64,000 nucleotides of DNA from Hirsutella rhossiliensis. Taxonomy: Eukaryota > Ascomycota > Sordariomycetes > Hypocreales > Ophiocordycipitaceae. The stretch spans positions 124,001 to 188,000 of the forward strand of contig NW_025408685.1 of NCBI RefSeq assembly GCF_020360975.1, written 5' to 3'. The notes under the pieces were generated by a model. The model was given only the letters and a program-made list of their open reading frames with translations, did not search any database and had not been told where the DNA came from. Below are positions 43,736 through 54,624 of this stretch, in pieces. Made by a program: the position numbers and the translations under genes. The number at the start of each line of letters is the position of its first letter. The first letter of the stretch is position 1.

Positions 43736-46147
43736 GCAGTACCTCTTTCTCGTGAGAAAGGCTGCGCTTGCATTTCCTCGGCCACCCGGGCATCTAACCG
43801 CTCTTCTTCTGCCTTATCCCAATCAAGGTATGCCATCATCTCTTCCTTGGTCCATTTCCTCGAGCCGCAGCTCCTTGACATTTGCTTCCAGTCGAGGCAC
43901 CAGTCATATTCAGTCTTGCTGTAGCGCAATGGCAAGCCCATTGCCTTTCGGTATGCCTGGTTGGTCTTGAGATTGCCGCGAGGCTGTGCTCTATACCAAG
44001 AGTCTCTTGCCCTGACATACCTCTGATAGATGGCTCGTGGGTCATCATATCGTAGATTCTCCGTAGTCTCTGTAGCTTCTGCAATTCCTGTCGAGACTGC
44101 AGCAATTGTAGACACCGTAGAGACTGTAGTGACTGCAACCGTGATTGTCTCCATGACTGCTGCAGTCTGTGCAGTCTCTGAAATTGCTACTGCTTGTGCA
44201 GTCTGTGCAGTCTGTGCAGTCGCTGCAATTGCTGCCGTCTCTGCAGTCTCTGCCGCCCGTGCCTCTGCCCGCTGCAGTATGTCGCTATAGCGTAAAGGAC
44301 AATTGCGAGATGTCATGATGTGCCCTTTCTGGTGGCATTTGCTGCATGTAGGTGGCGCCTTTGGCCGTAGAACTGGCTCTATGGCTTCAAATGCACTTGG
44401 CTCGCGCTGTGTGGATGACTGTGTTATCCTCGATGTGGCGACAAGTTGGTCCAATCGCCGACGAGGCTCTATGAGGACCTGACCAATCTCTTTGGTATCC
44501 CGTCGAAGGCGCCAATGCGTATGAAAATGTTGTGGCCGGAGTGGCAGATCTTCCTCTATGAGCGGCTGTAATGTGTGCGCACAAGGGAGACCGTGAGACT
44601 TGGTGAAGCTGCCTGTGCAAGCAGGGATGTCTTTCTCGTTGAGGCGCTTGTGTTGCTTTGCAACCTGTCGCAAGGCTTCGTGTGATACCCAGCCACGTAC
44701 CGTGCTATATACGGTTCCAGAGAGCTCAATTGGCATCCGTATATGCTGCCTGGCTTGGTTGGCTTGTAGCTCGGCCAGTTGGTTGAGAAGAGCTTGCTTG
44801 ATTGCCCTCGTTGCTTCGAAGAGGTCTAGTGTTGACTTCTTAAGGTGGCTCTTCAATAATGCGTGGATGCCTTCCACCCGGAAGTAGCCACATTGCCGAA
44901 ATGAGCATATTGATCAACCCAGGCCTTGACGAGCTTTTCCTTATACGGGTCCAACCAGGTTTCCGTATGTAGCTAACCTCCTTGACGTATCGTGGTACAA
45001 AGCGCTTCTCCAGCTCTTCAACTTGTTGATCGAATGTCTCCTCATCTCTCGAGCTCACGATTGAGTGCCAATACCCAAAGAACTCAACCCATTTCTCATC
45101 ACTGTTAGAGTTCTCATCCTCACGGTCGAATGCTGGTTTGCAATAGCTAAGCACCGCCTTGTTCGCATGCCAGATGCAGAGCAGAGACCTTGACGCAGGA
45201 AAGCACCGGGAAATTGCGTTCATGCAGGCAAGGCAACGATCTGTAAGGATAACGGATGGCTGGCGAATGTCATATAACTCGTATATCGATTGGAGTTGGT
45301 CCAGTGCCCAGATGTAGTCATCTTCATCTTCACCACTGAGAAAGGCAAAGGCAATACAGAATGACCGTTGGCAGGCATCAACGCCGATCATATCGAGCAG
45401 TGGCATCTTATATTTGTTCGTCTTGTATGTGCAGTCTAGAAGTAGTAATTCTGGGTATGCGTTGAGGTATTCTAGTGACGCCGGGTGTGCGAATAAGACC
45501 GCTGTGACTCGGCCGTCATGGTCAAGCTGTATGCGGGTTTGGAACCCTCGTTGTCAAGCTCATTGGCAAGGGCATGCATTGTGCTCTGCCCAGCAAGAAG
45601 CTCTCGTCTGCGCTGTGCGATACAGTTATATATGTCTTGCTGTGTCGCTCCTTGAGCAGTCTGAGAGCTCTGGCGCATATATGTCCGGATATCCTTTGGT
45701 GCTATGCCGGCGCTTGCGAGGTTCCCAATAGCTGACTGGTCAGTTGAGGAGAGGCACGATGAGCTGGATGTGCTGTAATGTGCAGACTGGGCTCATGGTT
45801 GTGGACCGACTTCTCCTCGCCTGGGCGATGCCTGATATACCAGTACGACTTATCAAGGCTCTCTTTCGCATTGATGGAAAACTGGCATCCAGTGATACGG
45901 GAGCTTGTAGACCGTTGCCGTTCAGCTGGCTTCTGGTCCTTGCTTGTATGAGCCCTGGTCTACCTCCACGATCACAGGCAAATGTGACTGTGCGTCTTCC
46001 GGACCGCGGGTCTCTCGTGGACTTGCCTGTGGTGAAGGCATAGCCTCTTGGAGCTGCCCACGCATTAATTGAGACAAGAAGGGACTCTCGCGAGTCGAAT
46101 TGACCCTCAGGAGGAAGGCAATCGTCAGGGAATTCAGTAAGCTCCAT
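43736..46147 (-). pseudogene. MULE transposase with CCHC knuckle, frameshifted
   Basis: The N-terminus (45740-46147) has a FAR1/WRKY-like DNA-binding region (RGYAFTTGKSTRD, TVTFACDRGG). The MULE core (44840-45406) shows the start MPLLDMIGVDACQRSFCIAF, LTDRCLACMNAI and LCIWHANKAVLSYC. The C-terminal frame (43660-44877) has a SWIM-like part (GSFTKSHGLPCAHTL), the knuckle CSKCHQKGHIMTSRNC and a low-complexity run of ETAQTA-like repeats. It ends with SKTEYDWCLDWKQMSRSCG and QPFSRERGTAG just before the hAT. At least two frameshifts lie between 45400 and 45740 and one near 44880. Confidence 0.8.
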
Positions 46148-46302
46148 ATTGGCCTACTCTGCGTAAGGGGCGGCGGATAAATTGGGCCGCAATGGCGGCG
46201 CGCTGACCCTCCGTGGATATGGTCGTGATATGCTTGCCACAGTACGGAGGGCGAGAGAAAGGAGAGGACAGGTCGGGGCCGGAGGCGGGCCCGACTATCT
46301 TC

Positions 46303-46380
46303 CGGCTGGGCTTACAAAACAGGCGCGGACGTCCGCGCCGACTTTAAAGGCGCGGACCCCCGCGCCTCTATTGGCTCCCA
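46303..46380. repeat. Right terminal inverted repeat of the MULE
   Basis: This is the inverted partner of 39375-39452. It ends ATTGGCTCCCA at 46380. Confidence 0.88.
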
Positions 46381-46399
46381 GGATTCCGCCAGACCAGAC

Positions 46400-46678
46400 A
46401 GCTCGTGCCCAACGACCTTCTCTAGCTGTTGAGAGTGATCGGGAGATGGTAGTGGCATATCGGAGCTCGGGACGCCCGCAGCGGAATAGCAAGCGACCAC
46501 AGTGGCTTAAGGACTGTGAAACAGGATGATGTATATATTACAATTGCATTTTCGTCGCATTTTAAATTTGGGAAAATCGAGCCCCGTTGCTGTGGAGTTA
46601 TTGTGGATTGATGTCGAGCTCGTGGCGGCGTGTAAGTCCGGCGGGTCACGGGATCCGGCAGATCACCGGTAAATCCCT
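46400..46678 (+). mobile_element. 3' fragment of a pogo family B element (copy B3)
   Basis: It encodes the C-terminal tail QRPSLAVESDREMVVAYRSS ... RPQWLKDCE, which matches the tails of copies B1 and B2, then a 3' UTR and a terminal repeat ending AAATCCCT at 46678. The rest of the element is missing to the left, where the MULE ends. A TA at 46679-46680 is shared with copy B1. Confidence 0.72.
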
Positions 46679-46707
46679 TAAGGGATTTCCCGGTGATCTG
46701 CCGGATC
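46652..46707. repeat. Palindrome formed by two abutting family B terminal repeats
   Basis: GATCCGGCAGATCACC ... AAATCCCT (46652-46678), TA, AGGGATTT ... GGTGATCTGCCGGATC (46681-46707). The 27-bp arms differ at one position. The centre TA is the target site shared by copies B3 and B1. Confidence 0.85.
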
Positions 46708-48988
46708 GGGCGATTCGCCGGATTCACCGCCAGTTCACGTCTCCACTTCAATCCTGAATTTCTCCACCACCATGGCCCCGATTGATGAAGCGCTTGAGTT
46801 TCTGAAGCTGTGTGACACTGTTAACTATGCCAAGACTGCGCGTCAGTTCAATTGCGACGAGACTACCCTGCGACGGCGACACCAAGGCAAACAGAGGTCA
46901 AGACGGGATGCCGACAGTTTGTATAAGTCACGTCTCTCAAAACAGCAAGAAAGGGATCTTGTTGCGTATATTCGCAAGCTTTCATCACGTGGATTCCGCC
47001 TACGCTGCCGATGATCAAAAGTTTTGCCCAGGATATCGCCAAAATTGAGGTCGGAAAGGACTGGCCGTATAGCTTCGTCCGACGTAACAGCGATGAGCTC
47101 GGTTGCACTTGGTTCGACGGTTTTGATATCGCAAGAAAGAGAGCAGACAATGCTTCTAGATACAGAGCCTACTATGAGCTTGTAAGTAGGTGCCCAAGTC
47201 CATCCCTTCATTGCTGATCGTACAAGATTGGCGAGAAAATCGAGAAATACGACATCCTGCCTTGCAACACGTATAATGTGGACGAAAAGGGCTTTCTCCT
47301 CGGCGTCATCAATCGTACCAAGAGAGTATTCTCTGTTCGTGCCAAGAAGCAAGGAAAATTGATCGGTGCTGCGCAGGATGGCAACAGATCATGGATCACG
47401 TTCCTGGCATGTGTCTGTCAAGACCTGACCGCGCTACCCCCGTTTCTCATCTACCAAGGCAAGCCAGGGCAAGTTCAGGACTCCTGGCTCACGGAGTTTG
47501 ATCCGGAGCACCAAGCGGCGTTTTTCACAACCTCAGAAACGGGTTGGACGAACCATGAACTTGGAAAGGAATGGCTCATTGGTGTTTTCGACCGGTTCAC
47601 GAAAGAAAAGGCGCGAAACGGCCGGGATTACCGCCTCCTGATTACCGACGGACACTCTAGTCATGTCAATATGGACTTCCTGGAGTGGTGTGACCAGCAT
47701 CGGATAATCGTTGCCGTGTTTCCGCCGCATTCCACGCACAGGCTGCAGCCCCTTGATGTGTCCCTTTGGCCCTCTTCGACCGCATACACCAACCAGCTCA
47801 TCCAGTGGACTGCAAAGACACAGGGACTCATCGGGCTATCGAAACGCGAGTTCTGGTCGTTATTTTGGAACGCATTCGGGTCATCTTTCTCGGCGGAGAA
47901 CATCGCAAGTGGTTGGAAACGGACCGGACTCCTCCCATTTGACCCTGAAGTCGTTTTGTCGCAGATCGCGGAGAAAACAGAAGATGAGTCTGAGTCTGGC
48001 GACAGCTCCGTTGACTCGCTCGCCCTGCAGCAGCCCACTGCTCGGGATTTGCGCCGACTTGTCGACAAGGTAGTCGATGGATCCTCAAAAAACGCTAGCC
48101 GAGACAGTCGGAAGCTCAAAGTACTCTCGAAAGTCTCCAATCTCAGAACGAATTGCTTCGATATGAGAATCAGGGACTTCGGAGACTATCTTTCACGAAA
48201 AGCAGCGCAGAATGCGCGGTAAAGCTCTGAAGGATTACCTTTTCGATCGTGTAGATCCTAACTCGGCGCAGGTATTTAGCCCTGCAAAAGTGGCCCAAGC
48301 GCGCTTGAAGAAAGCAGCCATGGAGACTCAGAAGCAAGAAGAGGCCTTGGAGAAAGAACGACAAAGGTTTGAGCGACAGCAAAGGCGGCAAACCTCAAAG
48401 TTCTCGCTCTGGAGAAGAGAAGGCAGCGGGAGGCAAAACTGAGCAAAGACGTCAGGCAAAGGAAGCCAGACAACAAGAGCGGGAGAAAACAGGCAGATAC
48501 GGAAAGAGCTCAAGCGAAAGAACCAGAAAAAAATGTCGGAAATGGGATCCGGACCCTCTGTTGCTCCACAGACTCGCGAGAAGAGTCCGGGCGTTCGAGA
48601 CGAGATTGTCGTCGCCATTTCGGCTCCACCAGAACCGACGACAGCTCCGGAACACTCAAAATCGCCAAACATTAAGTTGCGTAAAGATCCAAAGCCGGCA
48701 TTGACCACTTCCTCACGTCCCAAAAAGCCATCATTGGCTGTCGAGCGCGACCAGGAGATGGTAGTCGCAATGCGGGACTTGCGCGATCGGGACGCCACAG
48801 GAAGCGGCCACGGTGGCTTGATGACTGCGAAGTAGATTGAATGGAATTGCTAGGCATCTTTCTTGCTTCTGCTTTAATGTGAGATTGTTTCATATTATTT
48901 TCGTGGAGTTTCACTCAAATCTTCACCGGAATGCAAGGGAACCAAAATCCGGCGAATCATCCGATCCGGCAGATCACCGGGAAATCCC
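46681..48988 (+). mobile_element. pogo-like DDE element, family B, copy B1
   Basis: The ends AGGGATTTCCCGGTGATC (46681) and GATCACCGGGAAATCCCT (to 48988) are inverted. TA flanks both (46679-46680 and 48989-48990). The size is 2.3 kb. It contains a Psq-HTH/DDE transposase on the plus strand. Confidence 0.87.
46772..48835 (+). pseudogene. pogo-like transposase B1 with several frameshifts
   Basis: ATG 46772 starts a helix-turn-helix region (YAKTARQFNCDETTLRRR, RLSKQQERDLVAYIRKLSSRG). One base is missing at about 46998, where a third C in TTCCG would continue into LPMIKSFAQ. An intron at 47182-47226 (GTAAGT to ACAAG) joins YYEL to IGEKIEKYDILP. The DDE core reads YNVDEKGFLL, LLITDGHSSHVN and THRLQPLDV, then NAFGSSFSAENIASGWKRTGL. 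After 48222 the frame shifts and a basic coiled-coil tail (LEKERQRFERQQRRQ) follows, ending with KKPSLAVERDQEMVVAMRD. All three catalytic aspartates are present. Confidence 0.82.
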
Positions 48989-49042
48989 TTAGCACTCTGC
49001 CCATTCTCCACGCCTTGTAGATCCGCTCCTGCAGAAGCACTA

Positions 49043-51156
49043 AGGGATTTTCCGGTGATCTGCCGGATCTGGCGATTCGCCGGATTTTGGGCTCATTGCA
49101 TTCCAGCAAAGAACTGAGAATAACTTCACGAATACTATTTGAATTGTTCTAAAATTTTATAAGAGCAGTTAATAATGCTCAAAGATGTCACTCAATTTTT
49201 TTGAAGTCATCCAGCCATCGAGGTCGTCTTCTGTTACTCTCCGATCGCGCAAGTCCCCGAAATGCACCCATTGCCTCCCGATCACTATCAACAGCTAAAG
49301 AGGGCCTTTGAGGACAGGATATGTCGTTTGAAGTTATCATTGCCTTGTTATTTGCGTTATTATATAGTCTGTTTGGTACCTGCAATGCTATGGCCCGCTC
49401 TGGTGTGAACGGAAGAGTGACAATTTTTGCAGCGTGAACATCCTGACTCCTCTCGCGACCCTCAGAAGCCACCCGTCGGTCATTCTGCATTTTCTGTGGC
49501 TTTTCCACTTTCAAAATCTTCAGCTCTTGTTAATAATGCCAATTTACCTCCTTATTTTGCTTCACGGCCTCCGTCATCCGTCGTTTTCTCCCAATTTCCG
49601 CCTCTCATTGCTTCCTCTTCTCTAGAGCGAGCTTTTGCTCCGCTGCCTTCTGCTGTCGCTGAAGCTTTCGGGCCTCCTTCTTCAGAGCCTCCTCTTTCTT
49701 TGGAGTCCTTTCACTGTCATTTTTTGGCGAGCTTGAGCCACATTTTTAAAGCTAAACACCTCGTCTGCACTAGAATCTGTACAGCAGAAGAGATCATCTT
49801 TTGAAGCCTTACCGGTCTGCCTGCGCTGGTTCTTGTGACTACTTGTTCTCTGCATACTTTAACTCTCATATCAAGCACTTAAAACTCATATTGAGGGCTC
49901 CCGAGGGTGCTGCTCAGCCTTCGGCTGTTGCGGCCAGCATCAACAGAGGACTTCTCGACTACTTCCTGAAAGCGTTCCAAACACAGTCTAGATCTTCGAT
50001 TTCAGCAATCCAATGAAACTTTTGATTTGTCTGTGTACTGGATAAGATCATGCGTATACGCTGTTGAGAGAGGCTGAATAACGATACATCAAGGGTTGCA
50101 GCCGATGAATGGATTGAGGGGAAACACCACAACGATCAGTCGGTGCCGGTCACACCACTCCATAAATTCGATACTAAAATGGTTAAGTGGCCATCGGGAA
50201 CCAAAGGCGATAAGCACAACCGTTTCGAGCTTTCGCCCTGGTAAACCGGTCGAACGTACCGGTGAGCTGCTCATTTCTATATTGTGATTCGTCCACCTCG
50301 TTTTTGACGTGTTAAAAATATTTATTGACGACTTGATTCACGTTTCACGAACCAAAAGTCCAGAGTTTGTGCTGGCTTGTCTTGGTGGATGAGAAATGGG
50401 GGCAGCGATGCCATCTCTTGACTGACGCACATCTTGAACGTAATGGAGGATGGGTTGCCATTTTTTAATACGCCGAGCAATTTTGCCTTGTTTTTTATAA
50501 TAAGAGGAATACCCTGTTCGTTCAAATGCTCATAAGGAATAGAAAGCCCATTTCATCCATGTTATACGTGTTTTAGGGTAGGGTGTCGAATTTCTCAATT
50601 TTCGTGCACGTCTTTCCTTGTCAGGTGTGAAAGCGGAGCCTCGCGCACTGAATTTCAAGCTAAAAATAAACCTTACATTCAGATGCATAGATAGGTTCTT
50701 TTCAGAAGATGCTTGTACCGTCGAATCACGTTCAATCTGGCTCATTACGGGTGCGTAGAATGAAGTTATCCAGCTCGCCCTTCCAACCCCCATTTTTGGC
50801 AGTATCCTGAGCCAAGTTCTGCACTATGGATAGAATGGGGATAATCCCACATGATTAAAGCCTACGATGAAAGCCAATAATGTTCTGTTTTTGCTGTGTT
50901 GGCTGAAATGACTTACACAATCTGTCGGCATCCTATTTTGGCCGTTGCTTGGTTTGATGTCAGCACCGCAGCGCATCGCCGCCTAGATAAAAGTTCTAAA
51001 TATATGCCAGACTTTCACTGCTTCTCATGATTCAGGAAATCAAAGGATACGTCAATTGGCACCGTTGTTGTTGAGCTATTGTCGATTGATGTTGAGCGTG
51101 CGAAGTCGCCGCAATCCGGCAGATCACCAGATCCGGCAGATCATCGGAAAATCCCT
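49043..51156 (-). mobile_element. pogo family B, copy B2, heavily decayed
   Basis: The ends are AGGGATTTTCCGGTGATC (49043) and GATCATCGGAAAATCCCT (to 51156), with TA outside each (49041-49042 and 51157-51158). It lies 50 bp beyond copy B1's TA, in opposite orientation. Minus-strand remnants of the transposase include MNEQGIPLIIKNKAK, FEMCVSQEMASLPPFLI-like sequence and FMEWCDRHRLIVVVFP, and the conserved tail QRPSLAVDSDRE near 49300. Stops and AT-rich drift are widespread, consistent with RIP or age. Confidence 0.8.
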
Positions 51157-51158
51157 TA

Positions 51159-52378
51159 TCTAGCAGCAGTTTACTGCCTAAACAGGCAACAAACCTTTCA
51201 TTTGTGTATAAAGAACTGCGCATCTTCCGCTTGTCAACCTCGGGGATTCTCTGCGGAAGATCTTGTGTCGCCAGATTCCTCAATGGCCCCCGCCGCCTGC
51301 GGTAAGCACGGGCTTTGCTTGCTTTTGGGGATACATGCAGCAAACCAGAGCGAGAGCCGACAGCGGACCAAAGCACGTAAGATTTTCGACGAGCCGGGGG
51401 GGCACATGAGACACGGCACGCTCGTGCTTCTTTTCCCAGGCCGCCCCGGTTCCATTGGCGGAGCGTCAGTTCCGTGGCTCGCATCATGGTCCGTGAGGTT
51501 TTCAAGAACTCCGCGGCCAGACGATGAACTGACCATCTCGTATTGAATCATGTTGGCAAGTACGGACCGAGCGAGATCTACTCAGCACTGTCAGCAGCAA
51601 TGTATGAAATTACAACAGTATAGGAGGGCGGATAGAGCAAATCAAAAGAGTCCTCCTGGGCGAGCCAATGGCAACGCCAGAACGGCTCCTCCTGCTTATA
51701 ATGTACGTCCCGGGCGCAGGAGCTATTTTAATCTTTCCAGCCGTCATGATATGTGACGAGGCGTGAAGAAAAACTAAACATGAGTGACGCGCGCTGACTG
51801 CAGCCCTGTGGCCCCGTTGTCGGCTTAAGCTTAATCCTGCTCAGGGGAGCCAGACGGTCTGGGCTCTGGACGACCCAGCATTGATGCCGGTGTCAGCAAA
51901 AACGGGTATCCAATGGGGTTTCTGGCCCTGAGCCTTACGGACGGCTCCTGCGACACTGGATCTTGCTTATTTTCACCTCTCACCATTTCTTGGCAGCCCG
52001 TTAGTGTTTAAGTCTGGCACCAGGCACTCGCCGCCAGACAGACGAGGTTTGCTGAACATCTATTCGCCTTGTCAGCCTCAGCCGCGGCGACTATTGCCAC
52101 GATGCAGCTTGGCAGCTGAAATGCTTCTATTCTGGGTATTCCCATCAAGACATGCCGGCAGGCGAGAGTTCCCCTGCTCTCGCTAATGACGATGCAAGTG
52201 ATCAAGTTTCTGTCCTTAGGTCCTTCCACCTCTTTAATTAAAGTGACTTCCTATGTATTTAAGCCGCTGGCCGTCGTCCTTGTTGTCAATCCCCAAGCCT
52301 ACCAGCTCGACCCAAGATTTCATCTCAAATCCCAACAGCTTCCTTTGCCGTCAAGTCCACTTTTCGAAAGAAACCACC
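51159..52378. other. Intergenic, upstream of the crystallin-like gene
   Basis: Open frames on both strands near 51030-51550 show no recognisable motif and no agreed coding strand. A TATTTAAG sequence at about 52256 lies some 120 bp before the next start codon and may be its TATA element. Confidence 0.4.
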
Positions 52379-52877
52379 ATGCTCTTCACCAAGTTCGCCC
52401 TCGCCTTCGCCGCCCTGGTGGCCGCCAATCCCGGCGAGCCCGAGGAGCACCAGCACGTGGCCCGGGCCCCGTACCTGGGCATCCTCTACAGCCAACCCAA
52501 CTACCGCGGAGCCAGGCAGACCATCAGCGACCGGGAATCAGGCCGATGCATCAACCTCCACGGCTCTCTGTAAGCCGCCCCTCGATTAGGGCATCCTTCC
52601 TCTTTCCGGTCTCGACGGCGCTGACAGTGTCAAAACCAGCCGCGAGGACGTCCAGTCGATCAACATTGACCGCCGCGAGCGCGACTCTTGCACTCTGTAC
52701 GAGTATGTTCCCCACTCCCCTCTGAAGACGCATCTGCGCCGCCAAAGTTCGTCTGGATGCTAACTCAGGCTTCGCAGTCGTCGTGGCTGCCAAGGCTCGT
52801 CTCGGAGGTACACTTCCGACAACCGCAACATCGCCCGCCGCCGAGTCAGCTCCGTCCGCTGCCGCCGCGGCCACTAA
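52379..52877 (+). CDS. Small secreted cysteine-containing protein, beta/gamma-crystallin-like
   Basis: Three exons are proposed: 52379-52569, 52628-52702 and 52778-52877, giving 121 aa. Intron 1 is GTAAGC...GACAG (58 nt); intron 2 is GTATGT...TCGCAG (75 nt) with branch site GCTAAC. The start MLFTKFALAFAALVAA is a signal peptide. The mature part has YLGILYSQPNYRGARQTIS, then SGRCINLHG, then a segment ending DSCTLY, then RRGCQGSSRRYTSDNRNI and VRCRRGH. Repeated Y-x-N-Y-R-G and S-x-R-C features and four spaced cysteines resemble small fungal secreted crystallin-fold proteins (inferred). A nearer acceptor in intron 2 (CTCAG) breaks this pattern, so the TCGCAG site is preferred. Confidence 0.68.
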
Positions 52878-54624
52878 ACGCCTACGCAAGCTCAGCAGCT
52901 TCGGGGCCGGCGTCGCCACTGATGGGGAAACACGCTGGGCTTGGGCATGGCGACATGTAGTCGTTACCCGTCGTGCAGGACTGATGGAACTCGGATGCAT
53001 GTTCTGAGATGGATCTCGCTCCTTGAATATATAATATAGTCAATATTCCATCCACCACAGGCATTCCCTTTCGATAAAGCCAAATCTGCATTGAGTCCAT
53101 CAGGTGGGTTTCTTTCGACTGGATTCGGAAAATCGGCTTACTGCCATCTTTTTGCAAGGAGCACAATCACGACGAAACAGAGTGAAGAACGGGCAAGACA
53201 CAACTTGCCTATTTAGACAAAACTCGCGTCATTGATCTCGTCGCTCGCTAGCTTGCTGAAATCAAGCTCCAACAGGTTTCCGATACACCTGGAAATGAAC
53301 TCTGTTGTAGGCATGCACGTTGCTTCTCCTGCGAATCCTTGGATGCGAGTCGAGCATCCACTCCAAAAATGTCATGATAATTTCCTTGGTCGATTCTGCA
53401 AGATCAAGCGGATTGACTGACAGGCGTACACAGATCTCTGCGAGCCTCAATGGCTTCGCCCTGCCCGATTTGACTGCCATATTGCTATTCGCTGTAACCT
53501 TCCTATTCGGGCATCATCTAGAACCCTGGGTTGTGACACCTCCCCCGCATATCAGACGAGTACTCGTACAATAGTTTACTAGCCAAGTGCGTACTTTTCC
53601 CGGTCAGTGACACTTTTGCTAGTGTACTCCGTAGTGTTGATTCAAACACCCCCGTTATTCAAAACAAGTCACAAGACCACGCGTGCACTAAAACGTGCCA
53701 AGACAATATCTAGCTGGCCATGGCACTCAATCACAGTTTCCCGTGCAAGACATAGGCTGATTGCACGCCTCCCCTAGCCTTGGACCCGGTCTGGGCCAAG
53801 GTCCCAGACCATCGACGAGTCTTGGCGTCAAGATCTTGTCCTTCCCAATCAGTTCCTCTCACTCTGTGGCGTGGCTGTTCCTCCATAGCCATGTCCAGTC
53901 CCAACCTGCGCCTCCTGATGATGGGGTCTCCTCGCCAGGTAGACGAAACGTTTTCAGTTGGTTTTCAGCAGGTACACTATCTGCACTTTGTGGCCCGTTA
54001 TTCGGCATGGCTGCGAGGACCAACCTGTCATGACAAGTTCCTTTGTTTAGCTCCTTGGTGTTGGCTCTACTTGTGTGCTTGTCTCCTTGACTTCGACAAT
54101 CCAGCAACATCGAAGGGCCTTTTCTTCTTCATATGAATGCTGTTGCTCCTCGAAAGACCGTAGTCGCCACCGACCTAGCCGCCAGGTTACATTCCAGTGG
54201 CATGCTCTCTCGGCGCCTGGACCATCCGCTTGGCCGTCGAGGCGCGTTAGTCTGCCCACAACTCTCGCCTTGGCAGCATGGCCTCGTGTGTGTACTAAGA
54301 AGCATCTTTGTCCATCGCCGATTGTCCATTGGAGAAGAGTGTCCATTCAGCCAGTCCACTCGAAGCCACCCCGGCCGCCCTCAAAGTTCCCGTCGTTGCA
54401 TGAGGGAGCATGGCCGCTCGCCACCTTCCGAAAGCCGCCCACCCGACGTCTGGGACAAGGATTGCCAAGTTGAGAAGCTGGTCATGGTTCGTGTTGGTTG
54501 CACAGTATCGTAGCTCACATGTAAAAGGCGACGCATCGCTGCCTTTGTCTTACCCACGTTATTCTGTCAGGGCGCCATCAGAGCCTTCGAGTCTGCTCCT
54601 CACACAGCTTCGACACTGCACGAC
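52878..54624. other. Intergenic between the crystallin-like and transporter genes
   Basis: Open frames here overlap on both strands without recognisable domains. The right end should hold the transporter promoter. No repeat or mobile-element end was found. Confidence 0.45.

Larger units (their letters stand above)
39375..46380 (-). mobile_element. Mutator-like element (MULE) split by a hAT
   Basis: Terminal inverted repeats of about 78 bp (39375-39452 and 46303-46380) bracket a MULE transposase on the minus strand. A 4000-bp hAT (39720-43719) lies inside it, leaving about 3.0 kb of MULE. No 9-bp target duplication is visible at the outer ends. The left end abuts the Gypsy leader and the right end abuts a pogo family B fragment, so it probably inserted between or into these. 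Confidence 0.85.

Noticed and set aside
39366..46389. Nine-base target duplication of the MULE
   Set aside because: The flanks CGTGGGGGG and GGATTCCGC do not match, so none is claimed.
54129..54513. Overlapping plus and minus frames upstream of the transporter
   Set aside because: Frames of similar length exist on both strands with no domain, signal peptide or splice support.
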